Both the position numbers and the translations under genes were made by a program. A model generated the notes under the pieces. That model searched no databases and was not told where the DNA came from. It saw only the letters and a program-made list of their open reading frames with translations. DNA of 38,501 nucleotides from the NCBI GenBank assembly GCA_044348005.1, contig JBIKTR010000016.1, positions 1-38,501 of the forward strand, given 5' to 3'. Positions 15,204 to 24,682 of this stretch are shown in pieces (the first letter of the stretch is position 1; each line of letters begins with the position of its first letter). Source of the DNA: JAJTHC01 sp044348005 (GTDB lineage: Bacteria; Cyanobacteriota; Vampirovibrionia; Vampirovibrionales; JAJTHC01).

Positions 15204-16856
15204 TTACTCTTGCTTCAAAGCAGGTGGAATTAAACCTTCTTTCCACAACAGAGATTTACTGACCGTTTGCTCCAATACATCCCACGGCAAAAATTCGTGT
15301 TCAGGGCGTTCACGCTCGCCATACCAAGCGGCTGAAGGTATCGCGAAGCCTTCCCGTTGAAGTTCCTTCATCGCTCGGTTGACATGTCCATGCGTTCCGC
15401 CTAAAGCGCTAAAGCGTTCTAAGAAAGGTGCTAGTCTTCGGTCTCCACGGCTCACCATGGCTTGAAAGGTGTCCCATTTAGGGGAAGAAGGCCTAAACTC
15501 AGCGTTGTGGACAATGCCCTTTTGTAAAATGGCCATCCGCTTTTTTAAGTCGGATGTAGACAATCGAGGCATCCATTGAAAGGGCGTCCACGCCTTGGGA
15601 ACAAACGTCGAACACCCCAGAGACAGCTTTAATTGAGGATGCGCCTTATGCAAGGCTTTAACCAACTCAATGCTTTCTTGTAGGTGGGCTTCTTCTTCAT
15701 CTGGCAGGCCAATCATGTGGTACAGTTTCAAGCCTTTCAAGCCCGACTGCGCCACCTGTTCAGCGGCTTGGAAAATGGTTTCCTGCTTCAAGTTTTTGTT
15801 AATGCGACGCCGTAACCACGGGGATCCACTTTCAATGGCTAGGGTTACGTTGGTACTTCCACTTTGCGCGAGCGTTTCACAAATCGTTTTGGTGAGTGTG
15901 TCCGCCCGTAAAGCCCCAAAACTCACGCGTAGATTTTCTTGCTGACGAATAAAGGCACAAAGCGCTTCAAAATCAGGATGATCCGCAATCAACGCCCCCA
16001 CCAGTCCTAATTCATTCGTGTATTTCAACCCCTCTTCAACCGCTTTTTTTAAGGCTCCCAGACCTGCTGGACGGGCGGGCAAGGTGGAATAGCTGGCCAA
16101 GCAAAAGCGACAGCGATGCGAACAGCCTCGCATCACTTCCACCAAAAAACTTTTACCAAAAACACTGGCTTCACTTAAAATGGGCAAGGTGGCCACTTCA
16201 AACGCTAAGCCTTGAAAACTTTGACGCTTCACTGTTCGTGGAATGCCTGCTTCGTTGGGGGTCATACTTAAAAGGGGGGCATAGCCTGACTCGTCTTTTT
16301 CAGCATAGACGGCTTCATAAAAACAGGGCACATAAACGCCTTCAACCGCTTGAGCCAAGCTTTTTAAGCGTTCACGCTTGCTTAGGTGACGATGCCTTTT
16401 CAAGTGAAGCATGGCCTTGATTAAGAGTTCTTCGCCATCGCCAATCAAGAAAAAATCTAAAAAAGGGGCGTACGGTTCAGGGTTGGTGGAAGGCACGGGG
16501 CCTCCCGCAAAAACGAGGGGGAAGTCTTCTCCACGATCTTCACTGCGCAAAGGGAACCCTTCGACTTGAAAACAACGGAGTATTTCTAAAATATCCAGTT
16601 CAAACGAAAAAGAAAAGCCAATCACATCCGCCTGTTTAAGGTGGGCCGTCTTGCCGTAATCTTCGGTGGTGAAGCGTTGGGGGGATGTTTCAGGGTGTTT
16701 GTCTAATCGCGCAAACAGCATTAAGTAGCCCAAGCTTGCCATTGAAATAGCATAACTGGCTGGGTAGCACCACGCAATGTTCAGGGCATCGGAGGTTTTG
16801 GCTTGGCTGACTTTATATAAATAGGTTTCGCGCGTGGCACGTGGCGGGATTTTCAT
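15204..16856 (-). CDS. Radical SAM protein with B12-binding-like N-terminus, function unknown
   Basis: This 550-aa protein has the radical SAM cluster motif CSHRCRFC at about residues 243-250, which holds the 4Fe-4S cluster that cleaves S-adenosylmethionine. The first 200 residues show the pattern of the TIGR03960-type N-domain (ADVIGFSFSFELDILEI, then FAGGPVPSTNPEPYAPFLDFFLIGDGEELL). It resembles the front two thirds of the larger radical SAM fusion protein at 24721, so the two are paralogues. This one lacks the DUF2344 tail. Substrate and product are unknown. The ATG at 16856 follows AAAAGG. A doubtful 67-codon ORF lies 10 bp upstream. Confidence 0.85.
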   Translation of the reverse strand: MKIPPRATRETYLYKVSQAKTSDALNIAWCYPASYAISMASLGYLMLFARLDKHPETSPQRFTTEDYGKTAHLKQADVIGFSFSFELDILEILRCFQVEGFPLRSEDRGEDFPLVFAGGPVPSTNPEPYAPFLDFFLIGDGEELLIKAMLHLKRHRHLSKRERLKSLAQAVEGVYVPCFYEAVYAEKDESGYAPLLSMTPNEAGIPRTVKRQSFQGLAFEVATLPILSEASVFGKSFLVEVMRGCSHRCRFCLASYSTLPARPAGLGALKKAVEEGLKYTNELGLVGALIADHPDFEALCAFIRQQENLRVSFGALRADTLTKTICETLAQSGSTNVTLAIESGSPWLRRRINKNLKQETIFQAAEQVAQSGLKGLKLYHMIGLPDEEEAHLQESIELVKALHKAHPQLKLSLGCSTFVPKAWTPFQWMPRLSTSDLKKRMAILQKGIVHNAEFRPSSPKWDTFQAMVSRGDRRLAPFLERFSALGGTHGHVNRAMKELQREGFAIPSAAWYGERERPEHEFLPWDVLEQTVSKSLLWKEGLIPPALKQE

Positions 16857-16866
16857 ACCTTTTAGT

Positions 16867-17070
16867 CTAGCCTAAACACCCGTTTCTGCAAGACTCCCGA
16901 GGGCAAATGGCAGCAAATAGCATGGGTTTTTGAACGTGTTCAGTTAAGACCGTTTTATCTATCGGATACTCTAATCGTTTGATTGATATGAACCAGTCGT
17001 TTTGAATAAAGTTAAGCACACGATCCCCTTCACAAGAATCCCAATCGACTTTAGTCTGAGAAAACACCAC
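16867..17070 (-). CDS. Doubtful small ORF upstream of the radical SAM gene
   Basis: A 67-codon frame starts with GTG-GTG, with AAAGG almost touching the start, and ends 10 bp before the radical SAM gene. The product is not hydrophobic, has a Cys-rich tail (CPRESCRNGCLG), and matches no family known to me. It includes a 24-bp DNA motif that recurs at 38344-38367. It may be a real short gene or leader, or chance. Confidence 0.25.
   Translation of the reverse strand: MVFSQTKVDWDSCEGDRVLNFIQNDWFISIKRLEYPIDKTVLTEHVQKPMLFAAICPRESCRNGCLG
16947..16970 (-). repeat. Dispersed 24-bp motif, copy 1
   Basis: The plus-strand sequence here matches 38344-38367 at 23 of 24 positions and in the same orientation. 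A shorter related piece (13 of 14 bases, opposite orientation) lies at 5158-5171. The function is unknown. Confidence 0.6.
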
Positions 17071-17154
17071 CTTTTTACTGAGGCTCTTATATCTTTTTTG
17101 TTTTTGTGGGATAGTTAAACTAATTCATTCCCCCAAACAAATCAAGGAGCCTGT

Positions 17155-17817
17155 ATGATGAAACTATTTGTAGATACCGCTGATCTAAACGAAATTCGTG
17201 AAGCTGCCAGTTTAGGCGTTATTTCAGGCGTCACCACCAACCCCACCTTGCTAGCCAAAACAGGCAACGGCAACGTGAAAGCCACCATTCTTGAAATCTG
17301 CCAAATTTTCCCCAACGCCCCAGTGAGCATGGAAGTCTTGAGCGATGATGCTGAAGGTATGATCCAAGAAGGCCTAGAGTTTGCCACGTGGGCGCCGAAC
17401 ATTTATGTGAAGATTCCCTTTGGCCTTGAAGGCATGAAAGCGGTTTCGGCCCTTACGGCAAAAGGCATTAAAACAAACGTGACTTTAGTCTTTTCCCCCG
17501 CGCAAGCCTTGCTCGCAGCCCGTGCGGGAGCCTCCTTTATTTCCACCTTTGTGGGACGTTTAGACGATATTGGCCACGAAGGCCTAAGCGCCACCGCAGA
17601 AATAGTCGAGCTTTTGGGCAATTATGACTTTGATTCTGAAGTCTTGGCCGCCAGCATTCGCCACCCCTTGCATGTGGTGCAAGCCGCCCAAGCAGGCTGT
17701 GATATTGCCACCATCCCTATGAAAGTCATCAAGCAGTTGTACCAGCACCCTTTGACGGAATCAGGCATTGCGTCTTTTAAAAAAGACTGGGAAGCCTTTC
17801 GTGCGACGGCCGTTTAA
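17155..17817 (+). CDS. tal: Transaldolase / fructose-6-phosphate aldolase family protein
   Basis: This 220-aa TIM-barrel enzyme moves or splits three-carbon units in sugar-phosphate metabolism through a lysine Schiff base. The start MKLFVDTADLNEIREA and the motif GVTTNPTLLAKTG are diagnostic. YVKIPFG carries the catalytic lysine near residue 84, and KGIKTNVTLVFSPAQALLAARAGA matches the family core. The short length is that of the FSA/TalC subgroup, whose members may act as either transaldolase or aldolase, so the reaction is not settled. AAGGAG lies 8 bp before the paired ATGs (17155, 17158). It stands alone, ended by a strong terminator. Confidence 0.9.
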   Translation: MMKLFVDTADLNEIREAASLGVISGVTTNPTLLAKTGNGNVKATILEICQIFPNAPVSMEVLSDDAEGMIQEGLEFATWAPNIYVKIPFGLEGMKAVSALTAKGIKTNVTLVFSPAQALLAARAGASFISTFVGRLDDIGHEGLSATAEIVELLGNYDFDSEVLAASIRHPLHVVQAAQAGCDIATIPMKVIKQLYQHPLTESGIASFKKDWEAFRATAV

Positions 17818-17872
17818 AACACGCCACACGTGGCCCAAGCCCCTAAACGCCTCTACTTGTTTAGGCGTGTTT
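17817..17872 (+). terminator. Terminator after the transaldolase gene
   Basis: A long hairpin pairs AAACACGCC (17817-17825) with GGCGTGTTT (17864-17872), both perfect over 9 bp. A competing inner stem pairs CCTAAAC (17842-17848) with GTTTAGG (17859-17865). The 5' arm overlaps the stop codon. The trailing T-run is short. Confidence 0.65.
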
Positions 17873-17938
17873 GTATGATATAGTACTTTTTATGTTAGAG
17901 TAACCTCTATACCCCCCTTGCGATAAAAGGATTCGTCT

Positions 17939-19294
17939 ATGCCTCTGTCTTCTGAAGCCTCTTCATGGTCCCCTTATTCTTGGCAAGCCAAGCAACGGCA
18001 CCAAATGCCTAGCTACGCCAATGCTGAAGAACTCCAGAACGTGCAGGAACGACTCAAAGCTCTGCCCCCACTGGTCTTTGCAGGGGAAGCACGAGATCTT
18101 AAAAAACAACTGGCTAAAGTGGCTCGTGGAGAAGCTTTTTTACTTCAAGGCGGGGATTGTGCCGAAACCTTCAAAGATTTTTCCGCCGTTCAAATCCGTG
18201 ATACCTTCCGCATCCTTCTTCAAATGGCGGTGGTGCTTACCTATTCAGGCCGTTTGCCTGTGCTCAAAGTCGGACGCATGGCCGGGCAATTCGCCAAGCC
18301 CCGTTCCAGCGATATGGAAACCCGCAACGGCGTAACCCTCCCGAGTTTTCGTGGGGATCTGATCAACGGCATTGATTTTAACGAAACCAGCCGTCAACCC
18401 GACGCGCGACGTATGATTCAAGGCTATCATCAATCCGCCGCAACACTTAACTTGCTTCGTGCCTTTGCCCAAGGCGGTTATGCCGATTTACATGAAGTGC
18501 ATCGTTGGACGCTTGACTTCATTAAAGACGACCCGCTTTACGAACGTTACAATGAACTGGCGGATCGCATTTCCGATTGCTTGGCGTTTATGGAAGCCTG
18601 CGGCATGAATCCGCAAAACGCCCATATGTTACGTGAAACCGATTTTTATGTGTCCCATGAAGCCTTGCTATTGCCTTATGAAGAAAGTTTGACTCGGGTG
18701 GACAGCACCACGGGTGACTGGTACTGCTGTAGCGGGCATATGTTGTGGATTGGCTACCGCACCGCGCAACTCGATGGCGCCCATCTCGAGTTTTTAAGAG
18801 GCGTTCAAAACCCCTTAGGCCTTAAAGTGGGTGTGGGTACAGAAATTGATCCGCTCCTAAAAATATGCGATGTCTTGAATCCAAAGAATGAGGCTGGTCG
18901 TTTAACCTTAATCAGTCGCATGGGGGCAGGCCAAGTAGAAAGTCACTTACCCAAACTGGTACAAGCCCTTAAACAAGAAGGACGTGAAGTGGTGTGGACG
19001 TGCGACCCGATGCACGGCAATACACATACCTCTCAAAGTGGGTTTAAAACCCGTGGGTTTGACTCGATTTTGTCTGAAGTAAAAGACTTTTTTGCGGTGC
19101 ATCAGGCCTTGGGGACTCATGCAGGAGGAGTGCATTTTGAACTCACTGGTCAAGACGTCACCGAATGCATCGGGGGCTTGGTCAATGTGCTTGATGAAGA
19201 CTTGGGCAACCGTTATGAAACGGCTTGTGATCCTCGACTCAACGCGCATCAGTCTTTGGAATTGGCGTTTTTAATCTCTCATTTACTGAGATAA
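17939..19294 (+). CDS. aroG: Class II 3-deoxy-7-phosphoheptulonate synthase (DAHP synthase)
   Basis: This enzyme condenses phosphoenolpyruvate and erythrose 4-phosphate to DAHP, the first step of the shikimate pathway. The 451-aa length and the motifs identify the plant-type class II family: SWQAKQRHQMPSYAN at the start, LLQGGDCAETF with the metal-binding Cys, KVGRMAGQFAKPRS, then WTCDPMHGNTHTS and GGVHFELTGQDVTEC. The ATG at 17939 follows AAAAGG. It lies between the transaldolase terminator and the convergent ftsI-like gene, whose stop is only 8 bp away. No Trp, Tyr or Phe leader peptide is visible upstream. Confidence 0.93.
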   Translation: MPLSSEASSWSPYSWQAKQRHQMPSYANAEELQNVQERLKALPPLVFAGEARDLKKQLAKVARGEAFLLQGGDCAETFKDFSAVQIRDTFRILLQMAVVLTYSGRLPVLKVGRMAGQFAKPRSSDMETRNGVTLPSFRGDLINGIDFNETSRQPDARRMIQGYHQSAATLNLLRAFAQGGYADLHEVHRWTLDFIKDDPLYERYNELADRISDCLAFMEACGMNPQNAHMLRETDFYVSHEALLLPYEESLTRVDSTTGDWYCCSGHMLWIGYRTAQLDGAHLEFLRGVQNPLGLKVGVGTEIDPLLKICDVLNPKNEAGRLTLISRMGAGQVESHLPKLVQALKQEGREVVWTCDPMHGNTHTSQSGFKTRGFDSILSEVKDFFAVHQALGTHAGGVHFELTGQDVTECIGGLVNVLDEDLGNRYETACDPRLNAHQSLELAFLISHLLR

Positions 19295-19301
19295 ACCTTC
19301 C

Positions 19302-21437
19302 TTATTCAGGCAACTGTAATTTAGGTTTAATCGAAACCGCTTGCTTGGCTGAAGGATGTTCTGTGTTGGGTGTTTTAAGAATGGTTTCAGAGGCGCTTCG
19401 TTTACCCCGAAGGCGTGGAAGGTTCATCAGCGGTTCTGGCGTGACTGTCGGAGACACCCCCTGTTTCCCTGGCATGTTGGACAAGGAAAGACGGACGCTT
19501 GGTTTGACCTGTGGCGCTAGGTTTAAGTAGTGAATGGCATCCAACGCCACTTCTCTAAAAATTGGGGCGGCCACGGTGGATCCCCAACTTTCCGCCATTT
19601 TAGGACTGTCCACCACGACCATCATCAAAATTTCTGGCGATTCAGCAGGAAAATAGCCAATAAAGCTGGTCACAAGGCCTCCGCCTGAATAGCCCCCACC
19701 ACGTGCTTTTTTAGCTGTACCGGTTTTACCCGCCACATTGATAAAATCCAAATACGCGGGGTGGGTTTTGTTATGCTCTAAAGCCGTTGTCAGTAAATAA
19801 GTCATGGCTTGAGCCGTTTGTGGCCGAAACACCCGATGCGCCTTTTGAGCAGGGATTTTGGTGGCTAAATCTTTGGCGTAACGCTGGGCGTCTTTTAGAT
19901 TTTCCGCGCGGACGCCTTTAAATAAACGAGGCGGTACCCACACCCCTCCATTGGCAATGGCATTGACCGCCATGGTCATTTGTAAAGGCGTTGCCATAAT
20001 CCCGTAACCATAGCCCAAAGAAGCCTGCTGAGATTCGCTCCACTGACGGTAATCGCTCACCACGCCCTTGGATTCTCCCGTCATAGCGATGCGGGTGGGC
20101 TTTCCAAACCCTAAGTTTTTTAAGCGTTTATAATACGTGGCAGGGTCCATCATCAAGGCTATTTTGGCACTGGCAATGTTGGAAGAATGTTGTAATAAGT
20201 AAATCAAATCGATATTGCCGGGGTAGGGCGACTTATGGTAATCATAATTTTGAATGGACCAGCCCCCCACTTTCATCCGGCCTGTGTCTAAAATACGACT
20301 TTTGGGGTGAATCAGGCCTTCATCTAAGCCGTTTGCAACGGTTAAAATTTTAATCGTCGAACCCGGTTCGTACACATCGGTAATGGCCCAATTTTTCAGT
20401 TCTTCATAGGTCGCTTTTGGGTACTGTTCAGGGTTAAAATCAGGAAAAGCGGCCAAGGCTAAAATTTCTCCTGTCTTGGGTTTCAACATAATCAAAGCCG
20501 CACGTTGCGCTTTAGAACGAATCATACCCGCCTTTAATTCCCGTTCAGCCACAAATTGTAAACGACTGTCAATCGTCAATTGAACATCTTGAGCATCCGC
20601 CACTTGCACAAAATGCTTCAATGAATGTGCGTCATGCACCAAGGGGCGTCCTCTCCCGTCTACCCAAAGAGGTTGCTTGCGTTTTTGCATGAACCAGTCA
20701 CTACTTAAGTCATCTAGTTTTGAATGCACCCCTGTCGAAATTTCCGCGGCATCATTCACATAACCCAACACATGAGACGCCAAGCGTCCTTGGGGGTAAC
20801 GGCGTAAAGGCTTTTGAAAGGGATCTAGCCCCCCAATGCGTTCTTTGGCTAAACGCCCTTGCCCCGTTTGTTTGTCTCGCGTGGGTTGCCCTGTTTTTTC
20901 GTCCAACAAAGGGACTTGGACGCGTTCTGCACGAATGGCCTCAATCGTTTTTTTTTCCAGATTTGACGCAAGTAAAATAGTCGTATACGGCAAACGTAAC
21001 TTGCGGAGTATTTCGGCTTGGGGGTGCTTGAGATGTTTCCCCAGTAAACGAGCCACTTGTGCTAAGGGTTGTTTTTTATACTCTTTAGGGTGCATGTAAA
21101 GGTCGTACACAAGGGTGTCTTGCGCGAGGACAAGGCCGTTTCGATCGACAATGCGCCCCCGATAGACTTGCGAAAGTTGAGTGCGGTGCTGGCTACGATC
21201 CATTTTTTGTCTCAGTTGTGGACCTTCAATCACCTTAAGCTTAAAAATTTGCCCCGCCATTAAAAGAAACAGCACAAACAACCCGAGTAAAATAATGGAA
21301 AGGCGGGTGGAATGCATAAAACCGTTGGGAAGGGGGGCATACTTGAACACGCGTTCCCCCCGACTCACCCCCTCTGAAACATCATAAGGACGGCGTGATT
21401 TGGAACGTCTTGGCGAGGTGGGTCGGGGCTTGTTCAC
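19302..21437 (-). CDS. ftsI: Peptidoglycan transpeptidase, FtsI/PBP2-like
   Basis: This 711-aa high-molecular-weight class B penicillin-binding protein cross-links peptidoglycan. After a basic tail, one membrane helix (about residues 46-66) leads into the dimerisation domain (RGRIVDRNGLVLAQDT). The transpeptidase domain shows the active-site EPGSTIKI (Ser near residue 357), the SxN motif HSSNIASAK near 415 and KTGTAKK near 570. The pattern fits FtsI, the division-specific enzyme, better than the elongation PBP2, but the gene is not in a division (dcw) cluster here. It follows the RNase E/G gene by 86 bp on the same strand and may share its transcript. The C-terminus has a Pro/Ser-rich tail. 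Confidence 0.85.
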   Translation of the reverse strand: MNKPRPTSPRRSKSRRPYDVSEGVSRGERVFKYAPLPNGFMHSTRLSIILLGLFVLFLLMAGQIFKLKVIEGPQLRQKMDRSQHRTQLSQVYRGRIVDRNGLVLAQDTLVYDLYMHPKEYKKQPLAQVARLLGKHLKHPQAEILRKLRLPYTTILLASNLEKKTIEAIRAERVQVPLLDEKTGQPTRDKQTGQGRLAKERIGGLDPFQKPLRRYPQGRLASHVLGYVNDAAEISTGVHSKLDDLSSDWFMQKRKQPLWVDGRGRPLVHDAHSLKHFVQVADAQDVQLTIDSRLQFVAERELKAGMIRSKAQRAALIMLKPKTGEILALAAFPDFNPEQYPKATYEELKNWAITDVYEPGSTIKILTVANGLDEGLIHPKSRILDTGRMKVGGWSIQNYDYHKSPYPGNIDLIYLLQHSSNIASAKIALMMDPATYYKRLKNLGFGKPTRIAMTGESKGVVSDYRQWSESQQASLGYGYGIMATPLQMTMAVNAIANGGVWVPPRLFKGVRAENLKDAQRYAKDLATKIPAQKAHRVFRPQTAQAMTYLLTTALEHNKTHPAYLDFINVAGKTGTAKKARGGGYSGGGLVTSFIGYFPAESPEILMMVVVDSPKMAESWGSTVAAPIFREVALDAIHYLNLAPQVKPSVRLSLSNMPGKQGVSPTVTPEPLMNLPRLRGKRSASETILKTPNTEHPSAKQAVSIKPKLQLPE

Positions 21438-21523
21438 AAAAAATCCTAAAGGCTACAGGGAACTTCCCCTTATTGTAGAGGAACCCTTCTAAAAAGAAAA
21501 GGCTTCTATAGATAAGAGAGTCT

Positions 21524-24172
21524 CTACTTTTTCTTTTTCTTGTGGTTTTGTGCCGAACGCTTCTTGGGCTTCAAGCCACTTTGCTTGTTTAGGGCATGAC
21601 GCTTGCGTTTAATGAGTTCATCCAAATTGGCGGAAGTCCCCGTGGCCTGTCCCGTGGATTCCTCGTCGTCTTCGTCTTGCTCTGAAGGCTCTTCTGTAAA
21701 AACATCCTCCACAGGTGGGGAATTGTCAACAGAAACCACTTCAGCCACAACGCTTTCAGCCACTTCCACCAACTGGTTTAACAAACCTTGTTCGCCTTCA
21801 AAATCAAAGGGCATCGGCACTTCAGGAATCCCCAACTGTTCTAGGGCAGATGTATTTAAGGCGTTTTGAACGTCGTTATTCATCACTTTTTCTGCGGGAG
21901 TCATGCGAGAGACATCCAACAAAAAGCGATGCGACGCCGTTTTCTTGGTTTCCGAATCTTCCGCATGACGCAAGGCTTCTACAAAAGGCAATACCACATC
22001 TTGAATCAAGTCAGACGCCTCATGGACTGCTTTCCTTACAACAGGGGCTTCCTCGTCCCGTTGCTGAAGTTGTTCAGCGAGCTTGGCAAGCAAAACGGGT
22101 TTGGCGGCTGTGTCTACCGCATTTAAAACGTCTTGCGTTTTTTGGGCGCTATTTTCTGAAACAGGGGGCGTTAAAATCACAGGGGTCGTTTCTACCGGGA
22201 CTGTTCCCGACTTGGCTTCTAAAGCAATGGCCTCGTCTTCGCCGTCTTCTCTTTCAGGTTCAAGATCTGACGAGTCATCGGCGTCTAAGTCGTCGTCCCC
22301 GTCAAAGACGTCTTCTCCCATGGCTCCTGCTTCACGACGCGCCAGCCGTTCGGCACGTTCAAGGTCTCGTTGCAAGAAGCTATTGAGCAGGGTCATAAAG
22401 TTGGTGTTTTTGGCATTGAAACGCATGAGGGCTTGATGCACCGCACGTGGAGGAAAGCCCAAGGGCAGCGTTTTTGAAAACAAGGCATTCAAGGTTGAAA
22501 GGCTTTCTTCGCTCAATAATTCGGCGTAATCCGGCTCAATGGAAGCACGATCGTCATAGCCTTTAAGGTATAAGGCATCTCCCGGTTGAAGGGGAGGCTT
22601 TTCATCTCGTCTTGAACGTCGTTCACCGCGTTTGGCGTCAGGCTTGCTGTCGGTTTTGGCGTCTGCTTTTGCCTCTAGCTTCGTTTCTTCGATGATTTCT
22701 TCTTTAGGCGCATTTCGATGATGGCGCGAATCTTGGCGTTCCCCACGTCCTGTTTTTTCAGGGGGGGCGTCGTCTCTTTTAGAACCGTGTGGGTACTTGT
22801 CTTCTTTGTTACGGTTAGAGGGACGATCTTTGTCGTTACGCTCAGCGCCTTTAGAACCCCCTTTGGCATTACTGCTTCGGGGAATGCGACGGCCTGTGAG
22901 GCGATAATCAGGCACATCCGCCGTGGTGCTGACCCAGTTGAAGTCAATGTTTCCGTCGGTGGCTTTGGCCACTTCTTCGGCGAAAATCTCGCTCAAGGCT
23001 TGACCTTGACGATGACGCGTCATTTCCACCAAGCCCAAATCGGTGAGTTGCCCCACTTGAGGTTTGGCTTTGTCTGGGGCGAGTTCATTTTCAAAGGCTT
23101 GTAAAATCGAAAGTTGATCCGCACGGCTTTCCATATCAATAAAATCGCACACAATCATGCCCCCAATGTTACGCAAACGCAACTGACGGGCAATTTCTCG
23201 GCAAGATTCAAGGTTGGTAATGCGGATGGTTTCCGCTTGAGACGACAGACTCGTAAAACGACCACTGTTGACGTCCACAACCGCCAAGGCTTCAGTGGGT
23301 TGAACATACAGGTAACCGCCACTTGGCAAGGGGACTTTGGTTTGCAGGGCTTGGCGAATTTCTCGTTCAACGCCTTTGGCCACCATAATGGACTGTTGCC
23401 CCGTGTATTGTTGCACACTAAGGGTTTTGTCTAAGTTCCAGTTTTGAAGCAGTTGTTGCGCACGCTGCGCCCCAAAGGCGGTGTCAATCACCAGTTCATC
23501 GACGTGCTCAGTGACCAATTCCCTTACCACACGATAGATTAAATCTTGATCTCGATACAATAACGTGGGCGGATCACCACCATCCGCCATGGTGACTACA
23601 TTTTGCCAGCGTTCAAGCAAGACTTCAAAATCTTCCAAAATATCACTTTCCGTTTGCCCCGCTGCTTCAGTCCGTACAATCACCCCAATACCACTGGTTT
23701 TGACTAAGCTACAAATGGCCTTTAGACGAGAGCGTTCTTGTTGCGTTTCAATTTTACGACTAACACTGACCCCACGACTCCCCGGCATTAACACCAAAAA
23801 ACGACCCGGTAAAGAAATGTTTGTCGTAACTCGAGGCCCCTTATGCCCTGTGGGTTCTTTAATGACTTGTACAATCAAGCGTTGACGGGGCTTGAGGCGT
23901 GTTTTAAGCTCTCCACGACCTTGCACATCACTGCTGTGCAAAAAGCCCATTTTGTCTCCACCCACGTTGACAAAGCCTGCGTCGATACTGGGTAAGATGT
24001 TTTCCACTTGAGCCAAGTACACATCCCCCAAGAGCATCTCGCCTCGGTTAATAATGAACTCAATGGCTTTGTCGCCTTCCATAAGAGCCGCGATATTGTC
24101 ACGTTCAGAGATAATAATTTTACGACGAGGGGCAGCTTTGGTAGCGGTGCCTCCTTGGTTTGGGTTACTCAT
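21524..24172 (-). CDS. rne: Ribonuclease E/G family protein
   Basis: This 882-aa endoribonuclease would process rRNA and decay mRNA. The N-terminal half holds the S1 domain (GDVYLAQVENILPSIDAGFVN) and the catalytic DNase I-like part with VVDVNSG (Asp near residue 299) and IVCDFIDM (Asp near 340), the magnesium ligands corresponding to E. coli D303 and D346. After LGLVEMTRHRQGQ the expected CPxC zinc-link is missing. The C-terminal half is a long charged region: basic with many Arg/Lys at about 420-520, a helical domain around 540-610 (SEESLSTLNALFSKTLPLGF), then an acidic stretch and a poly-Lys tail, as expected for a degradosome scaffold. It lies downstream of the radical SAM fusion gene. 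Confidence 0.88.
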   Translation of the reverse strand: MSNPNQGGTATKAAPRRKIIISERDNIAALMEGDKAIEFIINRGEMLLGDVYLAQVENILPSIDAGFVNVGGDKMGFLHSSDVQGRGELKTRLKPRQRLIVQVIKEPTGHKGPRVTTNISLPGRFLVLMPGSRGVSVSRKIETQQERSRLKAICSLVKTSGIGVIVRTEAAGQTESDILEDFEVLLERWQNVVTMADGGDPPTLLYRDQDLIYRVVRELVTEHVDELVIDTAFGAQRAQQLLQNWNLDKTLSVQQYTGQQSIMVAKGVEREIRQALQTKVPLPSGGYLYVQPTEALAVVDVNSGRFTSLSSQAETIRITNLESCREIARQLRLRNIGGMIVCDFIDMESRADQLSILQAFENELAPDKAKPQVGQLTDLGLVEMTRHRQGQALSEIFAEEVAKATDGNIDFNWVSTTADVPDYRLTGRRIPRSSNAKGGSKGAERNDKDRPSNRNKEDKYPHGSKRDDAPPEKTGRGERQDSRHHRNAPKEEIIEETKLEAKADAKTDSKPDAKRGERRSRRDEKPPLQPGDALYLKGYDDRASIEPDYAELLSEESLSTLNALFSKTLPLGFPPRAVHQALMRFNAKNTNFMTLLNSFLQRDLERAERLARREAGAMGEDVFDGDDDLDADDSSDLEPEREDGEDEAIALEAKSGTVPVETTPVILTPPVSENSAQKTQDVLNAVDTAAKPVLLAKLAEQLQQRDEEAPVVRKAVHEASDLIQDVVLPFVEALRHAEDSETKKTASHRFLLDVSRMTPAEKVMNNDVQNALNTSALEQLGIPEVPMPFDFEGEQGLLNQLVEVAESVVAEVVSVDNSPPVEDVFTEEPSEQDEDDEESTGQATGTSANLDELIKRKRHALNKQSGLKPKKRSAQNHKKKKK

Positions 24173-24260
24173 AGGTCTAAAATCTTTCTAATACTAGGAC
24201 GTTACGGTCATGGCGTCTGCCAGCCTCGTCCACTTATAATACCAATAATGTTATTCTTTA

Positions 24261-24312
24261 TATCTATAGCCCAAGAAGGGAACCGACGTTCCAAACATGA
24301 ATGATATAGATA
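24261..24312 (-). promoter_or_regulatory. Inverted repeat upstream of rne
   Basis: TATCTATA (24261-24268) and TATAGATA (24305-24312) form a perfect 8-bp outer arm. Inside it lies a second perfect arm, GGAAC/GTTCC, with a 4-nt loop near 24289-24302. It sits about 90-140 bp before the rne ATG. Depending on the transcription start it may be an operator or part of the leader RNA. RNase E genes are often autoregulated through their leaders. Confidence 0.4.
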
Positions 24313-24568
24313 TTTAGGCGATGTTTCCATACACAAAATTAAAACGGGAACGAAAAACTTAAAACGACTTGTTTCGCTTATGGCATTGACCATGGACGAA
24401 ACCCCCTTGACGTGGTTTCATTCTATTCCCTTTGGCACGACCTTGCGTTTTTACAAGGGTGGCACAACTCACTATTTCAAGCCTTACAACTCAGGTGGAC
24501 TCATCACAAGTTTATACAAAAGCCAAAACTTCAAGGTGAAGGAATACCAAGGCATCCGTTCACAAAAA

Positions 24569-24682
24569 TTAACGTAGCGAAGCAAAAGAACCCGTGTAAA
24601 AGCCTGCGGCTATAAATAAGGCAAGGAAACCATCTGCGTGTTCTTCATTGGAACAAGGGGCGGTTTCGCTTTTACGAGCCAT
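24569..24682 (-). CDS. Possible 37-aa protein
   Basis: A short frame begins with ATG 38 bp after the radical SAM fusion gene stop and encodes MARKSETAPCSNEEHADGF, followed by a hydrophobic tail. No good binding site precedes it. It could be a small membrane-associated protein or chance. Confidence 0.2.
   Translation of the reverse strand: MARKSETAPCSNEEHADGFLALFIAAGFYTGSFASLR

Noticed and set aside
24380..24577. 65-codon plus-strand frame between rne and the radical SAM gene
   Set aside because: No binding site or promoter, and no recognisable family. It is probably a chance frame in the upstream region of rne.
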